Source: Trichoplax adhaerens
Taxonomy: Eukaryota > Placozoa > Uniplacotomia > Trichoplacea > Trichoplacidae
Assembly (NCBI RefSeq): GCF_000150275.1
Contig: NW_002060977.1
Coordinates: 52,288 to 116,287 of the forward strand
Reading direction: 5' to 3'
Length of the DNA stretch: 64,000 nt
Below the pieces are notes generated by a model. That model searched no databases. It worked only from the letters and a program-made list of their open reading frames with translations, and was not told the origin of the DNA. The position numbers and the translations under genes were made by a program. Of this stretch, positions 13,081 to 28,900 are shown in pieces (position 1 is the stretch's first letter; every line of letters begins with the position of its first letter).

Positions 13081-13687
13081 CTATTCTGTATTAGTCATTA
13101 CATGTCTATGTTTGTAAATACTGTTGTCTGCATTAAGGGAGCAGTAGCTAAAACTAACATCTAATTCAGTAAATGATTTCAATGTTAATTGTATTAACTA
13201 TGGCTCATGAACTATTGAGGAAGAGTATATAAATGCAGTATATCGTGAAATAAAGTGGATTCCCAAACTTAGTGTTTAACGTAAAATATGAGGCGTTTAA
13301 GTCTTTGTGTATTCTGTTAGTAGAGCAAAAGTGTTTGTGATAGTGCAGATATCGTTCCTTGATACGTAGTTCAAGGAATTGACTTATTGATTGTACAGTA
13401 CATTACGTTATCTTGTTGCAAAGCTGTTTTGTGGCAATAGTTTTAGCGGTAGTTTAAAGATTACAACTTACTAAATTATTTATTTTGCTAGTGCTAACTG
13501 ATCTAAAATGCTAAATATCTTATAATTATGTAATAAACTTGTAGTCTGCTATACTAGTAGCTGTTCTTGTATCATATTATGATGTCTGCAGATAAGTATT
13601 TCTAACTGTCGTTCTATAGTAATATATTGATTTAATATCGTGATTTGCCATAAATAATTTAAATGGATTCATCAGTTTATTGCAATA

Positions 13688-13947
13688 ATGAATAAACAAC
13701 TGAAATTGAATTTCATTATCAAAACAATAGACCAGCAAGAAAGCAGACCTTTCAAAGCAATAATTCCATTCAACGCAATTCCTAAACCTCAGCCTGAGTT
13801 TAAGCCAAAATGGTGCCCAATGAAGTGCAGTTGTGAAGTTATCAAGATTAATAGAATTTATGAATCGAAAGGTGAAATGGTCTGCAACTTCGGAAATTGG
13901 ACTTTAACTTCTGCTTGGAAACCGGAATTCTTGAACATTACTGATTT
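13688..13947 (+). CDS. LRRNT cap exon of receptor copy 2
   Basis: The open frame contains WCPMKCSC followed by a fourth Cys (MVCNF) and the LTS...FLNITDL ending, which is the C-x3-C-x-C-xn-C pattern of an N-terminal LRR cap (LRRNT). The exon closes at GATTT before GTAATA (13947/13948), leaving the Leu codon split after two bases, exactly as in the following LRR exons. The left border is uncertain: an AG at 13729-13730 is a possible acceptor, while the ATG at 13688 would otherwise begin the frame. The Met-proximal residues do not look like a signal peptide, so an upstream exon is likely. Confidence 0.6.
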
Positions 13948-16900
13948 GTAATAATTTCGTATATGATTTATCTTTCAATCTGTACACAACAATAAATAGT
14001 TGACTTGTAATGAACCAAATATGTACTAAAATCTTGTTCCATAACTTGATATATATGTAATTTAGAAAGGTGAAACAAACAGTGATTGAGGCAGTAACAA
14101 GTGCCACATTTTATTCCTTTGCGAATCTTATCAAGCTGTAAGGATTAACTGATTTTCTGTAGTGCTAGTTAAGTTTTTCAAGCTCTGGCTTTTATGTACC
14201 CAAAGTTTGAATACATTCGTTCTGAGGAAACAAATTAATCTTTTCGAGAAATACTATCATGAATTCTAAATGCATTGATGTAATGATTTCGATCATTATT
14301 TAGCCAAATGTCAAAGACGAAAACCAGCTATATTGGGCCCCATTCATTTTCAAATCTAAAGAAATTGAAATATGTGTAATCTATTAATTATATTCCATCA
14401 ATTTAGCAACTAATAATTTTTTCTGTACGAATTTATTAATGGGTACAACCAAAATATTTCAAATGCCTAACATTATTATATTACGAATATATTAGATCTA
14501 TTACGGAGAATCGACTGCAAAGTTATTCTGATGCCTTTCACAGAATTCCGGAATTGTTGGCCTTGTGAGTAATTCAATGAAGATAGAAAAGCTTCGTAAT
14601 TATATTAGAAAATAGCCATTAGGAAAAATCTAAGTTGTTGAAGAAATCACTTGCTGACTATACGAAATTATTTCAAAAATTTAGTAAATAAACGAATTTT
14701 TTTCTGTACGGTATTAATAGAAAATTCTTCAATATAATCTATCAATATTTAACTTTCAAAATATAGGAAGTTATCCAACAACTTGAAAATTGAAGTACAG
14801 CACTTGTTTTCTAGGCCGAGTAGATTAATTACTTTGTAGGAAATTTTTCAATTTTAAATATCCATAGTGTTACCATAAAAAGTACATAATGTATCCGTAT
14901 TGCACCTATAGTATTAATCTCATGCTACTAAAATAGGCAGGCTAGAAATACTCGCATAGCCAGTGTTTCTTCTGAGCATTTTACAAATTTAAGGCATCTC
15001 CATACTTTGTAAGTTACTAATTTCGTATTAGGTAGCACACAAGGGATCCTTTATAATTCTTTTCAATTGGTTTAAAATTTCATTAAAGCCCTGATTTTCT
15101 ACAGAAATGTTCTGAAAGTAAAATATACTTGTTTCTCTGTGTAATATTAGGGACTTAGGCGTTAATTTAATTACTGAACTTGATAATGATTCATTCAATG
15201 GGCTTCATGAACTAACTAAATTGTTAGTAATTTACGAAAAGAACTCTTTGATATCGTTTAATATCACATATATAAATTAAATTTATAAACAAAAAGACTT
15301 TTTATTCAAGTAATTACTTCAATATGCTTTCGCTAATATATGTTTCTATTATCAGGAAATTATTCTCTAATAAGATTAGAATGATTCATGATTTAAGTTT
15401 TAAAGAGCTGATAAGCTTAAAAATTTTGTAAGTTATCAACAAGTAACCAAATAGCATTAAGTTAGATGCTTTAAGATTTCGTACTAAAACCGCAGATTTG
15501 AATTTTCAAAAGAATTTTAAGTTAATATAGCGGATGAAATATTGAATTTTCTTTTCCTGTTTCTAGAGATTTAACAAGGAATAGGCTATCTACAGTTAAC
15601 AAGAATTTACTGCACTTTTTAGTCAATTTACAAAAATTGTAAGTAACTATAGAATAAGAACAAATCTAATAAAGTAAAAAGTAGCTACTTCGCTCGTTAT
15701 AACTTTATGGTATTATTATCGAAATTTTATGGCACCAATAATGTGAAAATCAGCATAATAATTGCTGCATTATACTCTGTACTAATTTCATCCCACTTAG
15801 ATATAGATTAAAAAGCCTTAAAGTAAATCTTACAGGATAATTTGGGAGCTTCTAATTTACCCGTTACCATAGGTACATGAATAGTAATTATATTTCCACT
15901 ATACATCCAGAAGCATTTTCTTCTTTGACTTCCGCTACATTTATGTAAGTCACTAGTGATATTATACAAATACTCTTTCGTACATTAATGTCAGTATCCT
16001 TAAAAGGTTAAAAACTGTATTACAAGACTAAGATAATTGATTCATTTTATCAAATTCCAATGCTATTTATTGTAGTTTATTTTGGGAAAAATTATATGAC
16101 ATTCTATGAAGAACTTTAATTGATCAATGCGATCTATTTCGTTTCAGTTATTTATCGAACAACAGAATCTCGACGCTTTCCGATGATACCTTTAAAATGA
16201 CCCATAATCTCAGATATTTGTAATAAATTAATCTTGAAGCCTATTTTGAGAGCAAAATGCATCATAAATAAAGCAATAATTGCACAAAGTGTCATAATTC
16301 GTTGGTACATACGAGTACGAGTAAACTAAATTTGAATTTAAAAATTTTAATTCTAGGTATTTAAATCAAAACCAAATAACGAAAATTACGGCATCACTAT
16401 TCAGAAAGTTACACCAGCTAAGAAAATTGTAAGAGAAATAGACTTTTCCTATTTTACTTTAAAGTAGATCTTTTAAAATTCGCCCGTTTGGTGTTAAGAA
16501 TCAATCCAAAATTTAGCTAATATACGTACAAGAGACACTCATAAGAACTAGACAGTAATAGGAGTAGCATACTTTCCCTTATTTTGAGCTGAAACAGTCA
16601 ATATTGAAGTTATTTCATATAGCTTAAGGTATCATCATACCCTATCAATTAAATATTTTCTCTGAGAAGTGATCAAATTTACCGTTGGTTGACATAAATG
16701 CTACTACCGTATAATATGTTTATTAAGCTAAAAAGGGGAAAAGCTAGAAGTGATTTTATAATATAATTTAAATTAATCCAATTAAGTTCCAATGATATAT
16801 TACAAACTTTAACGAGTTTTAATATAGTCAAAAGTAAATAATTTAATGATTAATATTGCATTAGTATTGAATCAGTTGTTAGCTATCATCATTAATCCAA

Positions 16901-19900
16901 TTTTTACGTAGGAATTTATGAATAATGTATAAAATACCTATAATTTTTAATAACAGTTATACGATTTCAAAGCACAATTTACACTGCTTCTATAATAATA
17001 TTGAATATAAATAGGTATTTGCAGTCGAATAGAATTTCCTTTATCGACGCAAATGCATTCAAAGGATTACGGTCTATATTGCAACTGTAAGAATGATCAT
17101 TATCCTGTTAGATTTACGATCTAACAAAATCATAATTCCTTTGTGTTAATATAACAATTGATATCAACATTTTTGAACAGATCTTTAAATGAAAATAATC
17201 TTGTATACCTTCAAAATAACCTCTTTCCTCCAATGGCAACGCTGAGAGTATTGTATGTTCAGTTTGATTCAATTAGGATAACGCTGTGAACTTAAGAAAT
17301 CGACTTTTATTATAAAAGTTAACTAATTCATATTTCCAAACTAAATTAAATGATTTTATTACCGGTGTCATACACTAGAGATATCTCACGAAACCAAATT
17401 CAACGCATTCATCCTCGAGCCTTTAGAAATTTAACAAAGTTACAGGAATTGTTAGTCGTATGGAAACGTATCTATTAGATTTTTTATACTACATTATATA
17501 GCACTGAAGTTTTTCGTAATGAGAGAGATACATTTAATTAAAGACTAATTCTTGCATACGAGCTTATATATTGTCTTCTACTGTCATTACTTCGGGATTA
17601 CTTTGTATTTGTAGGACGTTATCAATGAATAACATCAACTTGTTGCCTAATAATATTTTCGCTGATTTACATGGGCTGGAATATTTGTAAGACTTATTGA
17701 TGAACTAATTACTATTGTAATAATATAAAAATACTTATCCAAAGCATAATTTTTGTTAAGTTATCAACAAGATATGACTTTAAATTTATATATACATATT
17801 CACTTTTTTTAATTTAATACATGAAATGCGGTCTAAATTTGATGAATTTAATTTTTTAACCGTTGTTAAACCATATATAGATCTTCATCCAATGCTAATA
17901 TTTCACAAATTCAACCCATGTCATTTATGGGTTTATCAAACCTAAGATCACTGTAAGTTTCTACTTTTGCTTGCAAAATTCGAGATAGAAAACATGTCAT
18001 GGCCGAGTAGTAGTCTCATGCTATTACTATTTGTCCGCCTACGTAGCCCAAAATTTGAGTTAACAAAAGTTGAGTAATTCCCTAATGAGACACAATCTTA
18101 TACTAGAAACAGTACAAGTACACCTTTTCATTCTATTAGCCACCTGCCGCACTACTAGGATGAGCTGAAAGAATTACAAAACACTTTTGTAATAGATTTA
18201 GGCTGCTGTCACAAACTAGCTCTGTGATAAAGATAACGTAAACAAATCTCTAAATTAATGTAGTCTCCGGGATTCAGTATCCTTTAACTATCTCATAAGG
18301 ATTTAGACGCCTTTGCTTCTACGTTAAACAACTATAAAACTCTTCTTTTATTCAAATATTTGCCGAGCTTAAATACCCCTCAGTAGTTGTTATCATGTAT
18401 GAGTCATAACAGTTCAAGAAATTTAGTTTATGTTGAATAGCTAAATTAATACAGAAATTATTCATAATTTTAGCCATGTACTGAACGATTCTAGATAATT
18501 AGATTACAAAACGTCCATACACAGAATTATTTATAGTATCCTTTATGATTGAATATCTTTAGGATTTTCATCAAAAGCGATACAAGACATAACACTTTTA
18601 TCAATTAACATTAGCTACCGTATAGAAATTCTTACTACAGTACAGCATAACTTACTATAACAAAATAATAACTACCGTCGTTCTTACTGTAAGTCATTAT
18701 TAGCTATCTCCATATAAAAATCTTAACCGCTAAATTCAGTCATTTACTCTTCACGATGGTTCGTACTGTGACAAGTGTGTAGACGAAATCTATAAGACAC
18801 TTTAATTAAATGCTTTTATTTCTAATAATTAATAGCGCAATGACTGACAACAATGTTGATGAAAGTTCGCCTTGGGTTTTATATTCTTTATACAAATTAG
18901 AATCATTGTAAGAAATATTATTCTTAAAATATATTAGTAGTAATTTATGTTAGCGTAATTTGACCTAACTCTTCTGACTTCTTGATTGCAGAGTTATAAC
19001 AAACACTGGCTTTTCAAACGCTTCTTACGATGTTTTCCATAATCTAACTCATCTACGATCCTTGTAAGTAGCTTAGAATGACTTTACTGACTTGCATGGT
19101 AAAAAATAATGTCTATACGGAGAACAATAATTTCCAGATGGAAAATGCTTACCAAAGTTAAACTTTCCATCTGTTTGGAAATTTCTGTGAGTTTCTAAAA
19201 TGTATACTACAAGTACAACCCAGTACTATACTAGGGTATTGTTACAATTAATTAATTCTTGCGTCTTCAATGATATAATTTCATTAAGTAATAAATCACA
19301 CGTTAACACCTAACCATTAATTTAATTTACTACTATTAAATGTCATAGAAAGTGTATTGTAATTTTAGCTAAATTCAGTATATAGATTTGGCTATAAATT
19401 TATTATTGCTATGCGCCAACGAAGTTTGTGAGGCTATATAAAAGCCACAAAGCTCTTAATTTAGGGAGTTAACAAGTTAATCGATAAGAGATGGTTACCA
19501 GTTGTTAGTATTAGAATGTAAGTTGTGAGTTCAATCGGTCATTTTAATAAATAGTTTATAAAATAAAGTTTTGATTTTTCACGTAAGTTTTCTATCGCCT
19601 AAGAATCGAATTTAAGTTTGGTAGATTAAAGTGTGCATAGCGTTAGTTGCTTAGATTATTAAGACTACTAGAGAGGAAAGAATACCGATAATATTTGTAT
19701 TGTAATCTTGGTTGTGACAGGTATATTAGTCTTTTCTGTTCATAGTTTACTATCAAATTGACTCTTCATTTGTTATATCATATCTGCAACTACAGTCTGT
19801 CAATAATGCTACGATCAATTACACAATATAACGCACATTAAATAATAGAACGAGCACTGATTAAATTATTAACTTCAGTAATTAATAAGTTAGCGCATGT

Positions 19901-22900
19901 ACTCTGTCTTACTGGCATGCAACCAGTCTAGGAATCAAAGTAATATTGTATCACTTATCAGTTTACCAGTAAAAACTACGTAAGAAATCGTTCCCAATAA
20001 ATTTGTTAAATTGGAGATATACAACAAGTATAATAAATTATTATTACTTACATATGATACCTAGCTGTTGTTCTCATTATTTTAATGGACCATATGAAGT
20101 AATGAAATTTATTCTTAAGTTTTAAATTAACTTTAATATTGGATAACCTTTGGCTAAAATTCGTTATACAATTTTAGAAACATTGCCGGTTGCGGTCTCA
20201 AAAAGATTAAAGCAAGTTTATTCAAAAACTTGAATCTATTAACAAACTTGTAAGCTTTCCATAAATGATTTTACTTTCCAGTTCGATATAATTTAATTAC
20301 GGTACAGATATATGTATATATATTATACATATACTATATCTTAAAATTCTATATAGCAAGATCTCTTATTTATTGCAACAAATGAAGGTTTATTTATTTA
20401 GTAAATGTATCCTTTACGTTTAATTTGAAGAATACATTGCAATTCTAAAATCTTATTATTAGATGCTGGAGCTCCATTTTATCAACTTAGATTACTGAGT
20501 CATACATTGATGATTTTAAAAACAAATCATATTTGCATATAATTTTAGTCATTGTTTTAGACATTTGATAACCTAGTTTCTTCGCCTCGAGTAGGCAAAT
20601 AATATCTGTTTGCCTAACGGTGCATAAACTAGAGCTTGAATTATTTCATATACATACATGTACTAAATAAACATATTTAGAGGGTTATTCTAACATATTT
20701 TAAGTTAGATCACAAACTATACTGAAACTACTTGTGTAAATTGCTAGACATATCACGATAATTAGCTAAAATGGTCAAGCAAAAATAACTTAATATATAC
20801 TTCATCAAGGCAGTTTATGTCATTATTGGTTTATAGTTCCTATTATTTCAAGTATATCTTTCATTTTAATTTGTTTCTCATCCTAAAAATTATTATAGAA
20901 ATCTTGATAACAATGAGTTAGAAATTATCAATAACGAAACATTCTTGGGCCTATCTAATTTAAAGAAATTGTAAGTACTATGATTATAGCGTCTTCTAAA
21001 CTGGAAAAATAAATTCTTTACATGCTGCTTCAGGGCATGCTAATAGTCATTTTTGGATCATTCTAGAATTTGTTGTTTCCTTTAACTGATAACTGTACAT
21101 ACAATTAAAGGTATAAACAGCACAATCTACACCTTGCTAGTTTTCTACAAAGGCCATTTGCTACTGCCACAAAGTAACTATATTACATAGGAACCGTAAC
21201 ATATTTACCTACAATAACTTATACTATCGAGAAATTCTCTCGATTGCGCTTTGTCTGTAAAACTTTACATAGTCTTTTAGATAACTAAATCGTTTAATAG
21301 CAGTATTCATGCCCTGCAAATATAACTAATGTTATTAATATAGAGGTAATATAAATTTGACCAATTTTTCAATGAGATTTAGTTAAATTTCGTTTAAAGA
21401 AGACTAGTGATTTACTTTCATATCCGAATGATAGGAGATCGTCAGCATTTGGAGCCGTATTGTAGATAGATATCAAGAAGGGTAGCTTAATCATAATTCT
21501 TGAAGGAACTTCATAACGTAGTTACTATAACTTTGAGTGCCATATGAAATTAGTAAGCCTAATACTTCAGTAACTATTATTCAGTCTATTACTTTTGCAT
21601 TTAAATTAACTAATGTTATCAGAGGTTTTACAACGCCTCTAAATTAGATTTATTTTCAATTCTACTTTTTATAGATCCCTTCAAATGAATAAAATATCCT
21701 ATATAGCTACTAGCGCTTTTTCGATGTCGCCTTTATTGGACACATTGCAAGTTTATTGTCTTATTACTTTCTCAGTATTTCTGGATATAATTATTTAATA
21801 AATTGATTAACCATTTCAATTTTTTAGGTATCTGAGCGGCAACAATTTACTTATGAAAGATTTCTTTTCCATACAGTTCATGGGAAAAATTCTGTTCGTA
21901 AATGATAACATAATTATTTTACTAGCGATACTCTTACATTCATAGATAAATCGGTGGGATAGATCAGTGATAGCCAAGGCTCATATTTATATTGATATCA
22001 CTGTCAGGCCATAAAAATGCACCAATATGTACTTTCAAATAATTTGATATCTGTAAGAACAAGCTGAAATACCCGTATCAAATATATTATACCTATTTTA
22101 ATAATCCATCGATGGTTATGTTTTCTATACTATTTAATTAGACTATAGAATAATGAACAGGTCTTAGCTGTTTTAATAAATAGTCAGAGCATGTCTAAAA
22201 TTCGTGTACAACTTTATATAAAACTAGTTAATCAAATACTGTACTGATTAATTAATCGTGGCAGATTCTGATAATTCATAAATCTAGTCCCTAAATTAGC
22301 TATAGAATATTTTTATAGTTATAACCATCTTACAAGATATAAGTTCAGTTTGTTCGATTAAATTATCAAAGATATATCTATGAACTTTAACTAATTATTT
22401 ACAACTACCAGTAAACGGTACATTCATAGCACGGACTATGATTAATTATTTAACAATTTTTATTTCAAAATGCTATTATGTGATAAAACATTAAAATTAT
22501 TACAATCTGTCCTTCAATAATTTTATATCGGCTAGGAGAATGTCTTTTAACAGGCTTCATGAAATCAACTTTCAAAAATTTCTTGCTATCGACACTTCTA
22601 TTCTGTGTGTTCCCTATACTCTAGTACTTTTTGAAAACTTTCTTATTGTGATGGTGTATGTTCAGAAATGAAATTAGTAATCATCTTTCCAATATTATTA
22701 ACTATTGACTAGAGATTTAAGCTGGAATAAAATTAGACATATTCACAACTTTCCATTCATGCCATCGTTATCGGAAATGTAAGTGAAGCAATCTATATAC
22801 AGTAAATACCTATCAATTAATCAAGCTTATAAAATTCAAGATTAAGGTATAATTGTTATATCAGGATTGATTAAGATTTAGAGATAACTCAGCTTTGCTT

Positions 22901-25900
22901 CTTGTATGCACTATATAAGTATGCTTCATATCTTTGCTGATGTAATTGATTTATCCTTGGCCATCATATTTCATAATCAGAAACTTATCAGATAATCGAA
23001 TTTATTCTGGTTCAGAAATAAATTTAGCTAATTTAACTGGGCTACAAGCCATGTAAGTACCCATTTTATCCAATCAATATTTTTATAGCTAGTCTGTATT
23101 TCTTATTTGGGAGAAATGAAGCCTTACGGTAACAAATCTGATCAATATGTTAATATCATTTATTTATAGTAATTTAAAGAGCAATGGAATCATTTCTATT
23201 TCCAGCTCTTTCTTCAAGAGCCTACGGCATTTATCAAATTTAACCATCATGTAAGTTGACATAAATAAAATTTTTGCAAAGCACTAAAGAGCCAGACATG
23301 CTCATTATATCCGAGATTATGGCATAAAATAAGAATGCAAAGTATCTGTATCCTAATCCGTGTTAGGCTAACAAATCCATTAGAAGATTCATTGCTAATA
23401 AGAACTGCTGTTTCAATACTAGTTTCTGTCCTGATATATTATGTACCTCCTATTGCTTTTCATCACAAAATTGTTGATTAACGTGACAACTTTATTATTC
23501 CCAGTATTACGTGTAGCTACTGAAATATTCATTGTACTATAGAACAGTGCAGTAGTTACCAGATGATTGCAATTATTAAGTTGATGTAGAACAGTACCCC
23601 CACGTGTAGATAACCTTAAATATCTGGTATTATGTGTCGCCAACTATACGGTACGAATTGTAGCTGAGCTGGTATTTAAGGTTGAGCTCATAAAATAAAA
23701 AGTATCTTCTTTACAGGAATCTATGTTTTAGGTTGCGTCTCTATATTGACTAAAGAGTTAACACCCAGCTAAGACTAAAATAATTTTTTCAATTAGGATA
23801 ATTCAAATATGAATGAATTTTGCTTAATTATTTAGCGAATAGATAAACTGTTGCTTTTATTAATATTAATACTTCGACAATACCTCTAAGAATTAGTTCT
23901 AGGACAAGAGAGCCTACTGACTATATAGCAGCTGAACTACAAGCACTATTAAAATTGTCCTAACCGCTATGTTATTCCTGATCATTATTATATTCATTAC
24001 TCTTATCGCTTCGTTATTTAATAAGCGAATTGTTATGACTTTATTATGCCAGTAATATTATAAACGCGATGACTGTTATCTGATTCTACCAGACTACAAA
24101 TATCTATTATAATTTATGCGAATGAGTTATGTAGTTAGGTTTCTAAATTATTGATGCCATTTCGAAAACTTAATTAAAATTCCCTGGTTAAATCACTAAA
24201 ATCTATGAGTATTCCGAATAGAGTTTACTTTAAATGTTATTTAGCGCGTTACTGTAGCAAGTTGTAATTCAATAAAATCAAATTCACCACTCTGAAAGCA
24301 ATGTTTCTGAAAGCAAAGCTTAGGTTACAGAGACATTAAATTATGATGATATTTCTTACATTTTAGGACGTTAAGTTTTAACAAGATAAAGTCCATAGCT
24401 GACAATGCCTTTATGTTCTTAAATCTCAAACGCTTGTAAGTCTCGTATATTATAAAAATTAGATTTCACCTGATATACGAATATAACATAATAACTGCTA
24501 GCTTAACATCCTCAATATGACCAGACCGTTTGAATAATCATCAATAATTTGTTCTGCCAAGAAATGCAATATAAAATGAGTTATTCTCTATTTGCACGAT
24601 TGAAGAATATAAGCAGCTAATAATTTTCTGCTTTTCAAAATATGGTATTAAATATTTTAGTCTAAGATTTTTACTTATCCGTCCTGCAAGATGTAATGTT
24701 AAGATACTTCAATTATTTGCCAATTTTGTAGCTTAAAGAAAAATGGCGTATAGTTTAACAGTATTCGTAAATACCCATACATAAGATATGTCTGCATTGA
24801 TTTCGGGTCAATAATTATTGCACTATGTCACAAATTATCTCATTTTAGAAGTAATAAGCTTCACAATATCTGTACCTTTGAGTAATTTGATATCTTGAGC
24901 TAGATACTTTAATAGTCGAATCAACTCGCAAATAAGTTTCTTTATTCTTAGGCCTCGAATAATTAAGTATATATTAATTTCATTATGGGCCAGATCTATG
25001 GATTCTAATACTTATAGAGGAAATTTAATCAGTATTTAATGTCAATGTAGTATTCATAGCTATTATTACACATTCTAAGTCTAAATTTTAAATGAAGAAA
25101 ATTAAAGTAAATTGCTCACTAAGAGCCTACTGATAGGTTTATCTTTCTAAAATCTGCCAATAATAAGACCTTAAATACTGACGAATTTCCCATCGTCAGA
25201 AAGTTACAGTAAACCACTAGTCTCTCTTAGATAAAAATTGAACCCAAGCTTATAGAAACATCAGTCAATTTATAATTCTGTCACAATAATAATAAATAAC
25301 AATGCATAGATGTTATTATAAAGCCATGCAATCATCTTATAAAAGCATGTAAAATATCAAAGATAAATTAATGTTAAGACATTCCTACTATAGATAAGAA
25401 GTCTTATTAAAATCATTTTTAAAGGTTACTATGTAACATTACTTTAAAAATGCAATCCACAAGAACTATAGATGTCTTGATTATAATGTTTACTAGGGAT
25501 TTATTTTCCAATTTGCTAATCCAAATAAATTTTTTGGCACCGCTAAATAACTTGCAGATCCTGTAAGTAATGCGAGTTAACTTGGTCATAATTCATTTTA
25601 ATGCATATATTAGTTAAGTATGATCGTAAAATTTGGCCTATTAACGTTGTAATCATAATTATGAGATTTATCATATTGTATCCTAGAATTAATTCGTATT
25701 TGTGAACAAACTTGCATTCAAGAACAGACAATAAATTTCTATTCTAATTTTTTATTAGCGAGTTGGGAAATAACAAAATTAGAAAAATAGTCAAAAATGA
25801 CTTGCAATATGTAAAAAACTTGAAGATTCTGTAAGTAAAAATAAGAAAACTATGCTATATTCATGTTGTGGTGAATTTTAATATGCAATCCTATTGCATT

Positions 25901-28900
25901 TTAAATAATAACTACAATAAGATAGCTTCAAAGTGGAATTTTATTCGAAATGTAAGGCTATTTAACTATGATTTACTGGCAATGAAGTTATTTAGTTAAG
26001 AACGAAATTTCTCAGATTGAAGGAAATGCTTTTGAAAATCTTCAAAATCTAGAGAAGCTGTAAGTAAATTAATCGTGCAAATATGTATCTATTAACATAT
26101 TAATAGCTTTAAATTAATTCGAGTCATTTTACAGGTTATAGCTATAACCACATACTTAATATCTAAAGAGTTCTTATTACATAATTTTTATTTCGTATTT
26201 CATATTTGTAATCATGAACTTATAATTCAATTCAGCAATCTATCCTCTAATCCTTTATCACAACTTCCGCCCGATACTTTTAATGGTTTACATAACCTAT
26301 CTTTTCTGTATGTAAATCATCAGATCCATTGCAAATATCTAGCTTACGTATTTATTTAATTCAATTCCATTTGGTAATTATATTTATAGGGTGTTAAACA
26401 GCTGTGAAATCAAAAATGTAACCTCCCTATTTCATGATTCATTATCTAACTTAAAATACTTGTAAGGCAGCTTAGATATTTCATTACAACGATTAGATAT
26501 TCGATTTATAGATATTCAATTCATTAAAGATTTGTAAGAAATTTGATATAATTGTAGTCATAGTGCGCTGTTAAATTTTCTTTATCCAGGTCCTTAGCCA
26601 ACAATCATCTTGATTCTGTTCATAGTGGAATTTCTGGTGCATTAAAATCTCTAGAATCTTTGTACGTGTATGCCATACAGCGATAAACATGAATTATAAT
26701 ACGTATGCACAATATAGATTGTATCAATACAAGCGTTTGGATGCATTATTTAAGTTAAATTTTTCTTTTCTGTATTTTTAAACTACCTTACCTTACATGG
26801 AAGAATATTGGACAATAATCATTTGGTATCGTTTGGCGCTCATGAACTTGAAAACTTTACAAACATAAAGTTGATGTTAGTCTAATTGTGATACTTATAC
26901 CAACTTTAATCTCAACATTATAATAAGAAATTGTAGACTCGATAATTAAAATTGTTTCCTCTAATTTAGATCTCTTAGTAATAATAAACTAAGAGAAGTC
27001 CATTTGCTTCCTTTCTTCAAAATTAGAAGTTTGAAACATTTGTAAGTGCAATTTGATCAAATTGATAACCAATTTAGATTATTGTTTACAAATGACCGGA
27101 AAGTTGATGCAGTAGTTTTCTTTATAAGGCGATTTTTTTTTCATCCTGTTAAAACCAATCTCATAACAAGTTGCCACAACTCAGTAGTTGGAAGGAACAA
27201 GAAAAATTTAAGTTAACTTAAGACACAAACTCAAGTTATGAACTAAAGTCGTTAACAACAGTTATCTTTATTTCAAGAAAAACTCTAGTTATATAGAAAA
27301 GTAAACGTAAACCTGTTAATATGGCAATCTCTATCTCTTAATTCAGTGTTCATTATCCTAGTAAATACTCGTATGTAAGCAGAATTTCCTACATTATCCC
27401 ACTTTTTCTAAAACTTTTGTCTAGAACAATGTTTGGCGACCATAATATTCAATATTTAATCATAATCATAATATCAAAATACTCTAATTACGATTTTACT
27501 AATTCAGTATCAATAAAATATCGGTATTACCAACTATATAAAGATCTTCTATTAACTCCGTAACAACTTAGACGCCTTTGCTTTTACGTTATAGGACTGA
27601 AGATTTTATCTTATTTAATAGTCTGCCCAGCTTATATACTCTTCGGCAGCAGTTAATATTGATAGATCATCTTTACATTCTCAGAGTTAATTTTTACTTA
27701 GCTACTGAATTAATACAACAAGATTCACAGTCATAGACATCTACTGGCCAATCCTAGATAACTAGACTACAGTATGTCTATATACACAAAACCATTTATA
27801 GATGATACAACTTCTAATGGGTTAATTATCAAGACTACAATTACAAGAGGTAGTCCTGTAGTCTATTAATCTCCATTACTATTTAAGAAATCTTATTACA
27901 GTACAGCATGTGATTTACTGTGGCTGATCATAACTATGGTGGTTCCTAGTGCAAGTACTTTCTTGTAATCACTATATATAACTTTTAAAATTCACAAAGT
28001 TTAGCTATCTGTTATTTACGGTAGTACTTACCATTCTGTTCTCCTATAAAACTGTTTTACATTTACTATATATAATTATATTAATTACTGTCTTGGTGAC
28101 ATGCTACAAGTAGTGGCATACTAACACATTTTAACGCTTGAAATAGCTACCGTGTTGCCGCGGTAGAGCCTTTATCGTGAAATGCCTACTTACCGTGTTG
28201 TTTATGCCTATTGCAATTGTGATGAGGTGTCTTCTCAAAAATACAACAAGAACTACAGTTTCTTGTAAATTTCACTTTGTTTCATAAGATCAGGTTCCTC
28301 TTACAACTACCAAAGACTATCTACCTACAATCAGACTATCTCTGGACTATTTGAATTGTTATAGCAATATTAACGATATATATAAAATTAGTAACACAAT
28401 AATATTCCTTCAAATAGAATCATATCTTGCCAATTAAGTCATGAAATCATATCTAAATCTACTATCGTGCTATCAATTCATAATTTACGCATCCAATTGA
28501 AGCGTCATAATGCACGTCTCAAAGTACTAACATGCTTAGCGTAATCTATTATTATCTCAGAATCTTAATATAAGCATCTCAATGGAATTACTACAATACG
28601 TACTGTTAACATCTTCGATAATTAGATACCTATGCAATCTTACATTATAGCGTACAATTCATCTTTTTTCGCACAATCCTATAATCTTAGTCGTATGCTT
28701 ATTTGGGGCTGCACTACATGTATATGCCTCATAAAATAGAGTATGGGAGCATTTCAAATTCTAACAGTAATGTATAAGCGAAGTGAAGGCTTACACCTTC
28801 GTAATTGAAATAAAAAATAATTTTTATACCGTACAATTAATTAACTTTGACTGAGCTTAAGAGAAGTCTATATTAACAATATTTGGATGAGTTGTCATCA

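Larger units (their letters stand above)
5228..13687. other. Spacer between receptor relic and copy 2
   Basis: This is about 8.4 kb of AT-rich DNA with stops in all frames and no recognisable gene. It holds a hairpin at 6160-6196, a pair of diverged direct repeats (10035-10440 and 11385-11835), a CT microsatellite at 11560-11582 and a short cysteine-rich frame at 12889-13080. Upstream exons of copy 2 (signal peptide, possibly LDL-A) would be expected near its right end but I could not identify them. Confidence 0.5.

Noticed and set aside
3062-13687. CRISPR-like or prokaryotic insertion in the AT-rich spacer
   Set aside because: Repeats are few, diverged and not regularly spaced; no cas or transposase reading frames; the neighbours are intron-rich animal genes.
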